A stretch of DNA of 64,000 nucleotides, taken from assembly GCF_901933205.1 (NCBI RefSeq), contig NC_044585.1, positions 8,060,001 through 8,124,000 on the forward strand. Reading direction: 5' to 3'. The position numbers were made by a program, and so were the translations under genes. Below the pieces are notes generated by a model. The model did not search any database. It saw only the letters and a program-made list of their open reading frames with translations, and was not told where the DNA came from. Source of the stretch: Camarhynchus parvulus. Lineage: Eukaryota > Chordata > Aves > Passeriformes > Thraupidae. Of this stretch, positions 12,393 through 25,110 are shown piece by piece. Numbering within the stretch: the stretch's first letter is position 1; every line of letters begins with the position of its first letter.

Positions 12393-15300
12393 TAGAATTT
12401 AGCAAATTAAGATAACGTTGAGAATCTGTGTGAGTTAATTTTAGTTCTGACAAATGAAACCAGTTTAACTAGCTTGGAGACTGGAGCCAGCAGACAACAC
12501 AGAGTGTGCCACAAGCTGCAGCTATCCCAGGCATCATTAACCCTCTCCTGGCCAGCCCCTGCAAGGCTCTGTGTGCACAGATGAAGGATGGTTTCATTTC
12601 TCTGGGCTGTGCTCAGCACAGGCTCTCAGGAGGGCTTTGGGCTGGTACCAGCACGGATTCTGTGATAAGGATTTGTGTCTGCTTGGAAGGGAGCAGGGCT
12701 CAGTGAATTCCAGCAGAACAGGGGCTGTGCAGGGGCTGTTGGGGATGGTTTGGCTGATGAGACCCCAGTGCAAGGCAGAGAAGTGCAATCCTCCCAGCAG
12801 TGCTGTCTGATGCCCCCAGAGCACACGTGCCTTCCTCTCCTCTCTCCCACACCATTCCTCAACATGCATATTTTAAATTAATATTTTAATGTATTTCTAG
12901 GTTTGCAGGAAGGAGGAGGAATAAATTATTCAAAATGAATTACAGTGGTTTAAGGATATAAGAGCTGTAAGGTTTGTGGGGAAACAGCCCATCCTGCATT
13001 AAATCAGCTGACAGCTCCTACCCAGCTCTGATAAGCTGGCAGAAATGTCTTTATCTGACAGGTCTGAACAGACTCACTGCCTGGAAGTTTATTTTCTCCT
13101 GTCTTGTCTTAACAAGAAGCAGTACCTGCTTCTCCTTAACACCTTTGGCTGGAGTACTAGGCCCTGGAATATTTCAAGGGAGAACTGCCTGGGGGCAGGA
13201 GGGATGTCCATGAAGTGACAGTCCAGGAGCTCCTGGGAGCTGTCACTGATTCCTTGCTCAGCTGCAGCTCTTGTGCAAGGCAGCTGAATCAGTAGGAGTT
13301 GTCCCCTAAAGTTTTTAGCAATCTGGGTCTGAAATGTGCCTTTGACTGTAATATTGAGGTGTTAATTCTTCTTTTGCTGGCTGCAGAGGGAAAAGCAGAC
13401 AGTGTAGTTTATAGAGAGTACTGAAATGAGGATTATATGAGAGGCAATAGAGGAATTTTGGACAGAGGCATGGATTAAGTATTTGGCCAGTACATTGTGG
13501 ATCACAAAACCTCATCTTTCAAAAATATATTCTCATTTTTAATAGAAGCCCCTTTGGCAATAGGAGGGTGGTGACAGTGTGGTAAGCAGTTGTTCTTTGT
13601 GAACCTTTTCACTTGTCACAGGCTCCATGTGGCTGCAGAGTGTTATCAGAGAGCAAAAGTGCTACACAGCATCACTGAAGGATGCTCTGCAAATGCTCTG
13701 TGTTGGTTTTGTGACACTGGCAGCTGGAAACCCCAGATCACCTGGGGCTCTGCTGTGCTGGGATGTGTGCAACCCCTGTCACCTTAAAAAAAACCTAGAA
13801 TAAATGAAAGGATTGTCCTGTTGTGTAGATGGGAATGGAAGCTGTTGTGATATCAAGTGATACACATAAGGTTAAACAAGAAACTGTAGAGAAAATGATC
13901 CTCCCCAGCTCTGTCTGGGGTTTTAAACTTGTTACTGTCCTCTCTTGATCTCAATTCAAAACCCACTGCATTAGAGGAGATGGAAAATTAGCCAAGAAGG
14001 TTAATCCTACACTGAAGGAGCAAAAAATGCTCAGTTATGGAGAGACTGAAAGACAAGACACAGCAAAACTTCAAACAAGTGCTCTGGAGGATACTATCCA
14101 GATAGCAGAGACTTGTTGGAGAGCTGATAGGAGAGCAGTGTGTATCAAAGCACAGAGGGGAAACACCAGGGGTAGTTCAGATCAAATGTCAGGGGGGGCT
14201 GCTTTAAAGAAGAAAAGCAGAAATAAAAGAAGCAGCATTAATCTGCAGGGGTGTGATAGCTGGAGAGATATTCTCACCATTACAGCTTTATTAGAGATAG
14301 CTTTCCTTGCAGACAACACCAAAAAAAAAGGAGACCAGACAATGTCAGCTCTTTTCTACTGCAAAATTACCATGCAGAGAACCACAGGGAAAATGCCTGA
14401 GACCATGAGCTGTAAACAAGCTGAGCCACTGTCAGGTTCAAAAATCAATGTTTTTTTTAAAGTGTATGTTAGAACCAACTTTGTTTACTTAATTGCAATA
14501 GAACATTGTATTTTCCTTAAGAGCAAATTGAGAAAACCTGGAGGGGTGATTCAGTGGTTTGCAATAAATAAACACAAATGTGAAATGGAACACTACCCAA
14601 ATTACAAAAGCTAAGTACATGAAACACCCCCAGTGCAGACTTGTCACTCAAGTGCTAACTGTCAAGGCTTGGATACTTTTCATAAAGCATAGTTTTAGCC
14701 TTTATCTTAATGTCACTACTTTGTTATGATTGACCTTCTTCTGGCTGGAAGCCCACTTAAACTAAACAATGCTATTCTGTTCTGAAGAGGGTGAATAGAG
14801 AAAGCATTGTTACTTGGTAAAATGCCTTTGGACCGAGTCCCAGATGGGAAGGAAGTGCTGTAATTACTGTACTCAATACACAGCACTGTAGGGGCACGTA
14901 AGGCAACCAGTCTGCAGCAGGCAGGGAGCAATCCTACACCTCTGCTGGCTGGGAGACTCCACTGACTGAGCAATTTTCATATTAGGATTTTGTTTGTTCT
15001 GCTTAAGCAAAAAAATCTGCACTTGATCACTGGAAATTAGGAATTCAAACCAGGCTCCCTAAGGAAATAGGAGAAAAGACTTGAGAGCCTGCTCATCCCC
15101 CAGTGCCTGTTTGGGAATGGTGAGCACAGTCACACTAGGCTGGTTTATGTTCTTCTCTACCTGTGGAAGGTTATCCATATTCTGTTCCAAATCCCACACA
15201 ATTTTCCAGTGATTACAGCTCTGTTAAATATAATCTGTGCTATGAAATGTGTCTGGTCCCAATGCTAGAATCTCTGCTTTTGAACTTGTCATAAAGTAAC

Positions 15301-16358
15301 ATAGAATTGGCATTTTAACATGTGTATTTATCATGACACACATTTCCCTGAACACTGTTTTTATGAAATAGCACAGGAAGCACATTCATTACAAAGCTCT
15401 GCAGTATTGTGATGAGAGACTTCTCTTTTAAGTGGAAAATGAACTCAGTTACACTATTGTCATTCAGTTTTATCTTAAAAGCATCTCAGCAGACAAGTGG
15501 GGAAGGTGAATTATCCCAGCTGCTGTATCTGCTACCCATTTGAGAGATGCTCTTTGCCATGCACAGGTCAATCTTAATAGAAATGGGCAAAGGACATGGG
15601 AGAAATTATCTTTGCTATTTTACAGAGGGGGAGCACAGACATAAAAGTGCTTACAGTTGCTTGGGAGGCTTGACATAACCAGGAACTGAGTGCAGCCTCT
15701 GAGGTGCAATCCAGGTGCTTTCCTGCCCAGGAAACACCTAAAACATGTCTTTACCTTGTCTTATGGGGCTTGATCCCATTGAAAAGCTAAACAAGACTTC
15801 TCTTCAGCCACATATTTAGTTTTTTTGGTACTCTGGTTGGTATTTTTGCTGCTGGTTTGTACCAGTCCTGTGATGCCTTTCACTGGTGTGTTTGGGGTGG
15901 CTGATGGATTGGGCAGTTCTGTTGGTCATTTGCATTAACATTTATCTTATGTTAGCACCAGGGTCTGGTCATCCTTTGAAAAAGTATAAAAATGTGGTTT
16001 GTAACCTTCACCAGTCCTTGGAATCAAGTGCATCCCCCAGCTCTGTAAATTCACCCTTCTGGTTGGAAATGTGAAGCCAAACCTGGAGGAGCTTTCCCCT
16101 GTTTTTATGTAAAATGCAGTTTGAATGGGTTAACAGCAAAGAGCATATGACCCAGCTGAAAAGAGCTTCCCAACCAAAACTCTTTTAATTTGACTGCAAA
16201 AAGTGTTGGGTTCTAGTGAATATCCACAGCCTTTCCTAGGGAAAAAGCCAAAGTGGTCCCAACTCAGGAGAAAGATATCCTGCCATGTGTGACATCATCT
16301 GTCCTTTCTCATGCTGAATGCTTTGGCCTTTGCAGATAAAAATCATAGGTCCTTCATT
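12393..16358. other. Non-coding stretch; contains one 195-codon open frame of unknown meaning
   Basis: No repeat family or RNA gene recognised. The frame 14027-14614 on the plus strand is the longest plus-strand open frame outside the minisatellite apart from a 196-codon frame at 17230-17820. Its peptide is Lys/Arg/Thr-rich with no domain I know. In AT-rich DNA of this extent such a frame is expected by chance about once. The sequence around 15290-15480 is AT-rich and repeat-free. Confidence 0.55.
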
Positions 16359-16388
16359 AAAAAAAAAATATATATATATATATATATG
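16359..16388. repeat. Poly-A plus (TA)n microsatellite
   Basis: A run of about 10 A is followed by about 10 uninterrupted AT/TA dinucleotides. It is a simple sequence repeat likely to vary in length between individuals. The A-run directly abutting TA repeats can mark the decayed tail of a retrotransposon, but no body is seen upstream. Confidence 0.95.
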
Positions 16389-19300
16389 AAAGAAGAAAAA
16401 AATCTCCCTAATTCCCATTTGTTTTTCATACAACTTTATCCTCTAGAAGTAACAGGGAAAACCAGAAAATACCATGTTTTGAATGGACACTTTGTTTCAA
16501 CGTGAAAGAGGCAGCTCCAGCAGTTTTCTGGATCCCTGATGTGTTTTTGAATGGCATCCAGAGTTTGGGTCAGGATAGACAGGAAGCCAGATGGGGACAT
16601 TTCTGTATTTTCTGAGTCAAATTGCTTCCCATGCTGTAAGGAGTTTTAGTCTCTGGAGAACCCAGCTGTGATGGAGTCTGAGCTTTTAATTCCTGTGATG
16701 CTGACAGATCTACCAGACACTGTGATGAAGACATGCTCATTGCCTGGAGGAGCAGGCAGTGCTATCCTGTGTGTTTGAAGGGGAGTTCAGTCCTGGAAAA
16801 TTTGTGTGAAGACAAATGTGTGGTCCAGCAGGAGTGAAGGGTTTGGTGCCATGTGCAGAAAGATGTATGTTTTCATGCATATGGTGATTATTTGAGGCAA
16901 TCACTGGCTTAGTGCTTAGCTTTCCTTGGGGACTATTTTTTCATGATATCTGGTATTTTCCAAAGGCCTGTGTGCTTAGACAGAGGAGCTGGAAGTCAGC
17001 CATGGTGATCAAAATGAAATGGAAAAAGATGCAGGGATTTCAGATTTATTTTTTGAGGATATTTATTTAAGCGTAGCAGTTCCACAGAGGTCATCCCTGG
17101 TGTGCACAGAGGCATTTTAGCAGGGAAGCATTCTACCAGCATGGCTGTGCTTTATTGCTGGTGGGATTATTATTAGATTAGGAGGAAGACTGGAGCTGAG
17201 GGAGGGGGCAGTTTGGTGGGATCTGGAATTTGGATAGATCTGAAAGGGACAACTCATTGCTTGAATTGCTGCCGGTAATGAAGTTGCTCTTGACAAGTCA
17301 GAGGGAGCTGCTGGCCTCCCCTGTGCTGAGGTATCTGCAGTGCTCAGATTGCTCTTGGAGGAAGATGAGGAAAATCCAAAACTCATTGTTTTTGCAGAGA
17401 CTGCTGGTGGGTTCAACTCAAGCAGCAACGTGCAGAAAGGATGTTCCTGACAGCAATGCTGGGGGCATTCAGCACTTCCCTGGCAAATCCTGTCAGCCAA
17501 AACGAAGACAAAATTCATTGCAAACACTACAGAGAGTGAGGATTTGGTGCATTTCATGCCTGTCCTTTGCATTTCCATGGTGGGTGGCTTTGCTGCCAGC
17601 TCTGCTCCCAGCAGGTCCTGCTTCCCCTGGGCCAGCCCAGTTCCCCTTGGCTGTGGATTTGTGGGCTTTGGAGAGCAGTGCTGGACTGGGGCAGTGCCCA
17701 GCTGGGGCTGCTGGGGGTGAGAGGAGCAGCCAAAGACTCTCCCTCCTTCAGGTGCTGAGGGTTCTGGCAGAAATCTTCAGAATTCCGAGCTCTGAAAGCA
17801 CCAATTCAGTGAAAACTTAGAGAACTTTGGAACACCACCTCCTGCTCCCTGGCTGTGACTTGTGAGGGGTTTGAGCTCTCAGGGCAGGGTGGATCCTCAG
17901 GGAAACACTGCCCCATCCCTGAGCAGTGCTGGAGCTGTGGGCAGCACATTCCCAGGTGCTTTCTTGGAGGGAGAGCCAGGCAGAGCTCTGGGTGACCTGC
18001 TCCAGCCCAAGGTACAGGATTTGCCATTCACATTCCAGGCAGGGCAAGAAGCTGAAGGATTGAGTCTGACAACTTGCAAAATATTCTATCTCTTGCTAAC
18101 AGATTCTCATGCAAAAAAAAAAAAAAGAAGAAGAGTTTTTAATTACTGCCCCCTGTTTCCATACTGGCTCCTTAAAAGCAGCTAACTCCTTTCCAATGGA
18201 GAGCACTGCAGAGAGTGAATATTTTTTTTCCCTTCTCTTTTTTCCCCCCCTAACCTACTTTAACTAATTTTCAGGATGCTGGCAATTGACATGCATTATT
18301 TATACTGCTGCAAACCTTGTATTTGGGATGAGAAATCCTACTGTCAGGCTTCCTGCTCCTAATAAGCATTCCTTTCACTGCATTATCTCCTCTCACAGCC
18401 CAGGGCTGCTCTTGCCAGGGCCCCAGCTGGTGTTACTCGATGGCTTTGTGGCGTGGGGAGCCTGCCTGGTGCAGCAGATCTGCTGGCTCCTGTGCTGCTC
18501 ATCAGCACAGAGACACAGCTCCTGCTCCAGCAGAGGGAGGGGGGTGAGGCAGAGGCAGGAACCACCCTGGGATTGAGTGACACAAGCCCTGATTTTCCGT
18601 GACCCGCTGTCTTGTGTTGCGGCTCGAACCTGTGCAATCTGAATTTAAAATGCTTCCACCTTCCTCCCCTGCCACCCAGTGTGGATGAAAACAGAAGGTG
18701 AAACAGGAGGACAGCCAGTGCAGCCCCTGGAACAAAATGCTTTGAGGTTCTCAAATCTGTCTCTGTCACACTGGATCAGTTGCCAGGGCCTGTGCTGCCA
18801 CCTCTTTTTGTTCATTTGAAAGATAACTCATTCCTTAACAGCTGAAATGACTTCTGACAAACCTCCCCTTTGAAAATTGTGCTCAAGGACACTGCTCTTC
18901 CACTGTTTGCACAGTCAAAATATTCTGGGGAGGATTTTTCCCCCCTCTCTTTTATCTGAGGCAGCATAATAAAATACCTTAGATAAACAAATTTATTCTT
19001 GGAGGGATGTTTATTAGGCGCTGGCAATCCCTATGATAAATAATTTCTCTGGGAGGAAAAAAAAAAAAAACCTAAATAGAAAGTAGGCCAAGGAAATGAT
19101 GTGAGTGCAGGGGATAAGGCAGGGGGTGGAGGATGCAGAGGCTCCTGTCAGCTCTGGGGGTCTCAGATGCTCCTGCAGTGCCATCTGCAGGGAAGCCCAT
19201 GGAGAGGGGCACAGGGGCCTGGGGCAGGAGAAGGGCTCCCATGTTTATTTACCTGCTCATTTTCTGAGGATTTGGGAAAAGCAGAGACAGCGTGTGGCAC

Positions 19301-19708
19301 CAAATCCCACCGTGGGAGAGACTTTGCAGACACCTGGTAGAGGGTCACACACAGCTCGGGCTGTGCATCACCTGCTGGGGGAGTGATGCAAGAAACCAAG
19401 CAAGAATGGGTGAGAATTGCTGATCTTCTAGTGCAGAGACCAAAGACAGGTTTCCTGGTGGGATGGGTGGGGAAAAACTGTTCATGTCAGTTTGAGACAG
19501 ATTTTTTTTTGTTTTCAGTTTTTTTCAGTGAAAGTTAAAACTTTCAAATCAACCTGGCATGTCGATTAGGTCAAAAATGAAGCAGTCTTATTTTGATACG
19601 AGCTTATTTATCACCTGCTTTTCTTCTTAATTTAGGTGGCTTTTAGTGTGAGGGGAAAAAAAACCCACTTCAAACAGAGAAGGCAAAAAGTTTATTTTTG
19701 AAAATATT
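16389..19708. other. Non-coding stretch, no gene recognised
   Basis: Open frames near 17.2-17.8 kb (196 codons plus strand, 153 codons minus strand) overlap on opposite strands and carry no recognisable domain. Short A runs occur near 18112-18127 and 19059-19073. I see no further repeats or RNA genes. Confidence 0.6.
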
Positions 19709-19847
19709 ATCACAGAATCACAGAATGATCTGAGTTGGAAGGGACCCACAAGGATCACTGAGTCCAACTCTTCTGTGAATGACCCATCAGAACCCATGAC
19801 CTTGGCATTATTATCACCATGCTTTAACCAGCTGAGTTGACTTCAGG
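19709..19847 (-). mobile_element. tRNA-Ile-derived SINE with CR1 tail (TguSINE1-like)
   Basis: Read on the minus strand, the 5' part (about 19847 to 19779) follows a tRNA-Ile gene: an A-box-like CAACTCAGCTGG, then GCATGGTGATAATAATGCCA over the anticodon arm, then a decayed B box GGGTTCTGATGGG. The 3' part (19778 to 19709) is the CR1 3' end: AGAGTTGGACTC, then GGGTCCCTTCCAACTC, ending in two ATTCTGTG octamers. A tRNA-Ile head fused to a CR1 tail is the structure known for TguSINE1 of songbirds, moved in trans by CR1 LINE machinery. Several box positions are mutated, so it is an old, inactive copy. It must not be read as a functional tRNA. Confidence 0.85.
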
Positions 19848-21579
19848 GATACATTTCATCCTTCCCAAAATGAGGCCTTTGATTTTAACAGTCTTGTCCT
19901 GAAATGAAGTGTCTTGAACTCCTTTTTTAGATTTCCTTCCTAGGAGCAACCTCACATCCCCTCACCCTCTTTGCTAACAGCAACAACCATCCCCATAATT
20001 CATCTGCCATTCACTTGCATCTCTTTACAAATTCATTTCTCAGCAATTTTCTGTCAAACCTCTGTTTGCTTGAATGAATACAACATTTTACTGGTAAAGA
20101 AGTGAGTTCCAAAGTGAAATATCCCAGATAATGTGAAGAAGTGTGTGGCAGTCCCCCTGAGACTTGGCCCTTCATTGTGCCTTCCCACAGCCCCTCTTTC
20201 CCCAAGCTGCCCACACCAGCTCCTCAGTGGGTTGATGTGCAATAAAAACCAGCTCTCCTGTACCAGGGCTGCATGAGGATGTGATTGTGGGAGGAAATTG
20301 GGTGAATTATCTCTTCTTTGAGAGGTGACTCTGCTAAGTGGTGTTTGCTGCACAGCAGAGGTCAGCTCTGGCCACAGAACACAGCCATGCTCCAGGGGAT
20401 GTGAGAGGTGAAGAAATTCCTTTCAGTTTTACTGTTCATGATTGATCTGAGGTTTCTGTCTAGTCTGTGGTTGGAGAGTGCCCCAGGCAGGTATTTTGGC
20501 ATAGGAGAGATTGGTCAGATTGATACAGAAGGTGTGAACTCCACAGAGGCTCAGATGAGCAGAAGAAGCATAGCAGCACTAGGACTCTGTGCATTTTGGG
20601 ATTTCCAGAGAGGCTGAAGGCATACCAAAATCCCACTGGCTGCTTAAAGTCATGCCTAAGTTTAAAGTACAAAAGGGAAGTGGCTTTGGCCGCAGGGAAA
20701 ATCCAAATTTTCCAGAGAAGAAGATGAAGTCAGAATGCTTGTAACTGAGCAAAAGAGGAACAGGGGCTGACTTCTTTCAAATGCAGAGCAGTTTGCTTTA
20801 TGCAAACGGTATCTGGGGTTTCCTGTGGGTCAGGCTGGCACAGGTCCTCAGTGAAAGTGCAGTAGCAGCTCCTGCTGGTGAGCAGGCACCAGCTCAGGAG
20901 GCAGCTCAGGCTGCTGAAATGCTGCTGGTGCTGCCAGCTCTTAGGAAAGAGGGATTTCTGCCTCCATGTGTATGAGAAGCAGTGGGAGGCTGTTATTGCT
21001 GCTGAGAGACTGCAGGCAATCTTAGTTCTGGGAGTGTTTTGAACCTTCAGGTATTGAGGTGGAGAGGGAATGGAGAGAATCAGAAATGGAAGGAGATTAA
21101 TTCTTGAAGGCTGTCTGCATTTTTTTACATAAATTCTGCTCCACATCCAGACGTGTAAGGCACAGGCTACAAAAATCCCTGCTTCAGCTGTAGGCAGAGC
21201 AGAGGATAAATATATATGGATGAATAAACAAGGCAAGTAATCCAATCTCATTGCTAGTATTCAGTTCCTGCACTGTTGCTCTAGGCAACCAGCTTGAGTG
21301 GGGATATTGTCTATAACCTTAAAAACTGATTATAGGCTACTTCACTGCCTCATACAGTCTTAAAGAGGATTAGAAGAGAGTGTAAAGCTGGCTTAGGCAC
21401 TATGTTAACAAAGCCTCAAAGGCATCTGCAGATTTCCTTGTTCATGAAGTGATTAACTTATTTAGTAACTGTGAAAAAATGTGCACATTGGGGGAGGCAG
21501 GCTGGTAATAATTAAGAGATGTAACTGTGCTGCCGTGAGCTGTGCTCGGGCTGGCAGCAGTGTCTGTCCACACCAGCAC
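19848..21579. other. Non-coding stretch, no gene recognised
   Basis: Unique sequence between the SINE and the LTR relic. The longest open frame (20730-21251, minus, 173 codons) has no recognisable domain and no flanking splice context that stands out. Confidence 0.6.
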
Positions 21580-22010
21580 TGCACTTTTGTATTTGCAGGG
21601 ATCCCCATGGCAGGGAGGAATGATAAATCTGACTCCATGTTCTCAGAAGGCTAATTTATTATTTTAAGATACTATATTATATTAAAGAATACTAAACTAT
21701 ACTATACTAAAGAATACAGAAAGGAACTGACACAATGCTAAAAAGATAATAACGAAAACGCGTGACTCTTTCCAGAGTCCTGACACAGCTTGGCCCTGAT
21801 TGGCCAAAGAGTGAAAACAACTCACACCAGAATGCAATGGAACAATCACCTGTGGGTAAACAATCTCCATACACATTCCACATGTGAGCACAACAGAGGA
21901 GAAGCAAATGAGATAAGAATTGTTTTCTTTTTCTCTGAGGCTTCTCAGCTTCCCAGGAGAAAAATCCTGGGCAAAGGGATTTTTTCAGAGGATGTGAATG
22001 TCACACACCA
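21580..22010 (-). mobile_element. Endogenous retrovirus LTR relic (solo, minus strand)
   Basis: Read on the minus strand, this segment shares ordered blocks with the LTR at 56589-56972: a start like TGTGACATTC, then GGGAAGCTGAGAAGCCTCAG, AGCTGTGTCAGGACTCTGG, a TA-rich stretch, an AATAATAAATTAGCC polyadenylation region, and CTTCTGAGAACATGGAGTCA near the 3' end. The two are therefore members of one LTR family or sister families. No retroviral internal coding sequence adjoins it. The outer ends are uncertain by about 15 bases, and only an imperfect flank match (CCAGCA versus CCAGCC) is visible. An ACGCGT CpG pair survives near 21758. Confidence 0.75.
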
Positions 22011-22997
22011 GCCCAGCTGCCTCTCTGAGGTGGAGCTGCTTTGGCATGGATCCTTCATTTTTGTCAGATGTAAGAACTCTTCTATTGATGCACAGCCCAC
22101 ATTTCACCTAATGCTTCTAATTTTCATTTTTCCTCCTGGTTCAATGTGTTGTTATTTAGTGAGATGATTTCATAAATTCCTACAGAACTTCCAGGAAAAT
22201 CTGGATTAATAATGGGGAAAAAAAAGGAGATAAGAGAATACCCTGTGTCTTTATAACACACTGTCAAGCTCTTTACCATCCCAAGCTTACATGTGTGTAA
22301 AGTGACAGGGGGATAAGAATTATGCCTGCAGAAGGAAAAGCAGACACTCTGAAGGAGTTTCATTAGAACAGTTTCAAATCTGGAATTATTTAAACAGAGG
22401 GAATTTAATGCTGCATATTGAATCATCTGGGAAGGTCCAAGAGGTCTGTTAATAGTCCACAAGATTTCTGCTAGTGGATGGAGATGTGTTTTGATCTCAG
22501 AGGAGTGGAATGGCACTTTGTGTCTTCCATCTCTCCTCTTGTTTTCCTGTCATTGCTTCAACCCCAGGTAATGGATGGGATTTTCAAAGTCACACAGCCT
22601 TGACCTGTTTGCTTTGTCACCAAACTCAGCTCAAAAGCTGAAAATTCTGCCTGCCTTTCTATTTCTGGCTCTCCCAGGAGAGGGGAATTCATGAGAGTGA
22701 GTGGAAAGAACTATTGGTTTAAGGAAAACAATTACAGCCCTGTGTATGTTTCCCCACTTAGCTTCTCCCAGGAAAATAGGTGCTTCCAAATGCTGCTCTT
22801 GTGTTAACAGCTCTTCTGAATCTGTCATTGTAGCTACCTGTGTTTCATTCATCATCTTAGGAAGAGACCAAAATAGCATCTCATGGATGAAGAATGTCCA
22901 TTTTAACCTCTACAAGTGTCAATTGTTCTAAATGTATATGCAGCACTTGGCATCAGGGCTTACTTACAGTTATTGACAGCATCCCTTGCTACACTTG
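22011..22997. other. Non-coding stretch, nothing recognised
   Basis: Repeat-poor unique sequence. The only open frames (up to 130 codons, minus) show no domain. Confidence 0.55.
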
Positions 22998-23062
22998 AAA
23001 ATACATTCTTAATACATGTTGGCTGGAAAACACCTTAAGTGCTTCGTAGTTCCAGCCCTATT
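22998..23062 (-). mobile_element. Probable CR1 LINE 3'-end fragment, diverged
   Basis: The plus strand reads GTTGGCTGGAAAACACCTTA and then, after a short gap, GTAGTTCCAGCCCTA. This matches in order the antisense CR1 3' end (GGTTGGAAAAGACCTTTAAG, then TAGTCCAACCCT). The terminal octamers are decayed. It is short, so chance similarity cannot be excluded. Confidence 0.35.
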
Positions 23063-24719
23063 TGCTTTTATTCCCTCCTCTCCTCTTTCTTGAACCACTG
23101 TGCATTAACAGTTTTCCCATAATGATGTAACTTTATCCACTTTCCATCCAACCAGAAATACTGAATATGTTTAGTGGCTCCCAGGGTTGGCATGAACTCA
23201 TCTGGATTAGTTGATCTTCATCTTTAAAAACCCTGTGGGGTAGGCAAAGTGTCAGATTTTTCTATCTTGTTTCACAGGAGCTGTATTTATGTGCAACAAA
23301 GACCAGTCTGCTCCTTTCACACACATCTGGACAATATCAAAAGGCAGTTTCTGTTTTGATTTGCTCCAAGAGGTGATGAGGCCAAGAGAGATTTCATCTC
23401 TCATGATCTGCTTGTGTAAGTCATGTCCTTGAAGCTGATTTGGTTAGGATGCTGCTGGCAGAGTGTGCTGCCATGGGAGCTGGTGGGAGGAATGCTCACA
23501 TCAGGTAAGGTCCTCCACATGTCTCCTGAGGAATGGCTTCACACATCTCTGGGTTTGCACTGGTGTGCTGCTCAGCAGAGGGAGAAAGCTGCCAGTGGCC
23601 CTTATGTGTTTCATTATGAGAAGTCCTGGAATAACACTTTAGGCCTGGTTCAAAGCCACATTTTTAATGAATGAGTAATCTTCTCTCTCCCTCTCTTTCT
23701 GAACTGTTAGCTCCTCAGCACATGAGGAGAGATGAGAAGAGGCAGGGCAGTTACTTCTCTTGCAGCTGGAGGGCTGAGCAGTGGATCCAGAGGAGGTGGC
23801 TGAACATGTCACCAGCCACTTGAGCAGGGACAGAGACCCTGCTCCTTCCCTTTGAGAAAAACAGATGTGCTCCCTCCACCTGCGAGGAGAGCACCCCTGT
23901 GAATCACTTCATCCCCTGCTCCTCCTGAGGGTCATTTGTGCTCAGTTTTGAAGCCATTCCGTGGCTGAAACTCAACCAACCATCCATACTCTCCTTCAGC
24001 TGTGGGGGGAACTGGATACCCTCCAAAACAAACCCATTCCCCTGGTCCAGCCAGGCTGCAGCAGCTGTGGTGGGAGAGGGGGATGTTAAACACAGTGAAC
24101 TGGGGTTTGACTGAGCACTGCCAGCTCCTCTTGGGGCTGAGCTGGCGCTCCCCAGGCACAGCCATCATGCCCCAGCATGTGGGAAATGCTGCCTGTGCTG
24201 CTGTGCAAAATCTCTTTTGAGCTCAGACTGAATTCCTGTACTTGCCTTGAATGTTCCATGGGAAAGAGCTGCAGCAGGAATGTTTAGGTGGTGTGTTCTC
24301 TTCTAGCCACACTTCCACCTCTGTCTATTCTGTATTAGTGGAAATCTTTATATTAGCTCGCTTGTGAGCTGTGGCAGCTCTAAGGAAAGAAGTTATTTCA
24401 GTAGCAGGGGTGTGCTTTGTGGCTGTGCTCAGCACCACTGAGAGCCAGCCTCTTCAGCCTGGGAGAGCTGCCCATCCTCTGTGAGCAGGTAGAAAAATCT
24501 ACTTTTGTGCCCCAGGTGTGTGGGGAAGGAGGTCTGGACTTTTTCCATCTCTAACAGGATGGCTTTTCATGTGTCACTGGGTAAGTCAATCTCCCTTTAC
24601 AGCATTTCTCCACTCTGAAGTGTCTATTACAATCTTCATCTGGTTTTGTCAGCTAAGAACATGTTCTTTAGGTCAGGGGATTTCTTCCTATGTTTATGTG
24701 TAGTTGTGTCATAATTAGG
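23063..24719. other. Non-coding stretch, nothing recognised
   Basis: No repeat family, RNA gene or convincing exon. Opposing frames at 23932-24220 overlap on both strands and are not informative. Confidence 0.55.
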
Positions 24720-25110
24720 GGCTCTGGGTATTGCCTTAATTCCCACTATAACATCACCAAATTATACTTGAATAAATTACACATCATGGATATTAAACGC
24801 TCAGCTCAGTTTCAGTGCAAAATAAAGAGCTCAAATGATGGTAACTTAAACTGGCAATAAAATCGCCAGCATTACACCCGTAAATACTTAATTTGCAAAT
24901 GTTTAGAGAATTAGGCACCTGCTATAAATCTTTATTGTGGGCTTTGCACCCTGTTGGCAATCGGTGAGCTCTATCTCACTTCATTATGCATGAATGTGTA
25001 ATTTTCCAAAAGCATAAACGTGGCCTCCAAGGGCAGGCACATTAATAGTGTTCCAATGAACCAATTTGTTTCCTCCCCAACATGTTTATCTCCCAGCTCT
25101 TGGTTGCCAG
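24720..25110. promoter_or_regulatory. Candidate conserved non-coding element (AT-rich)
   Basis: A long AT-rich, repeat-free block contains POU/homeodomain-like cores (ACTTCATTATGCATGAATG near 24977, ATTACACATC near 24776), retained CpGs (TTAAACGCTC, AAATCGCCAGC, ACACCCGTAAAT, AATCGGTGAG, AAACGTGG), and no open frame of note. In birds, retained CpGs in AT-rich DNA often signal constraint. Conservation is inferred, not seen. Confidence 0.36.

Noticed and set aside
17117..17820. 196-codon plus and 153-codon minus frames over the same DNA
   Set aside because: Opposite-strand frames overlap, neither has a recognisable motif, and the translations look like chance reading of non-coding vertebrate DNA.
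19779..19847. tRNA-Ile gene
   Set aside because: The tRNA-like part is fused to a CR1 tail, and its B box and terminal bases are mutated, so it is the head of a SINE and not a functional tRNA.
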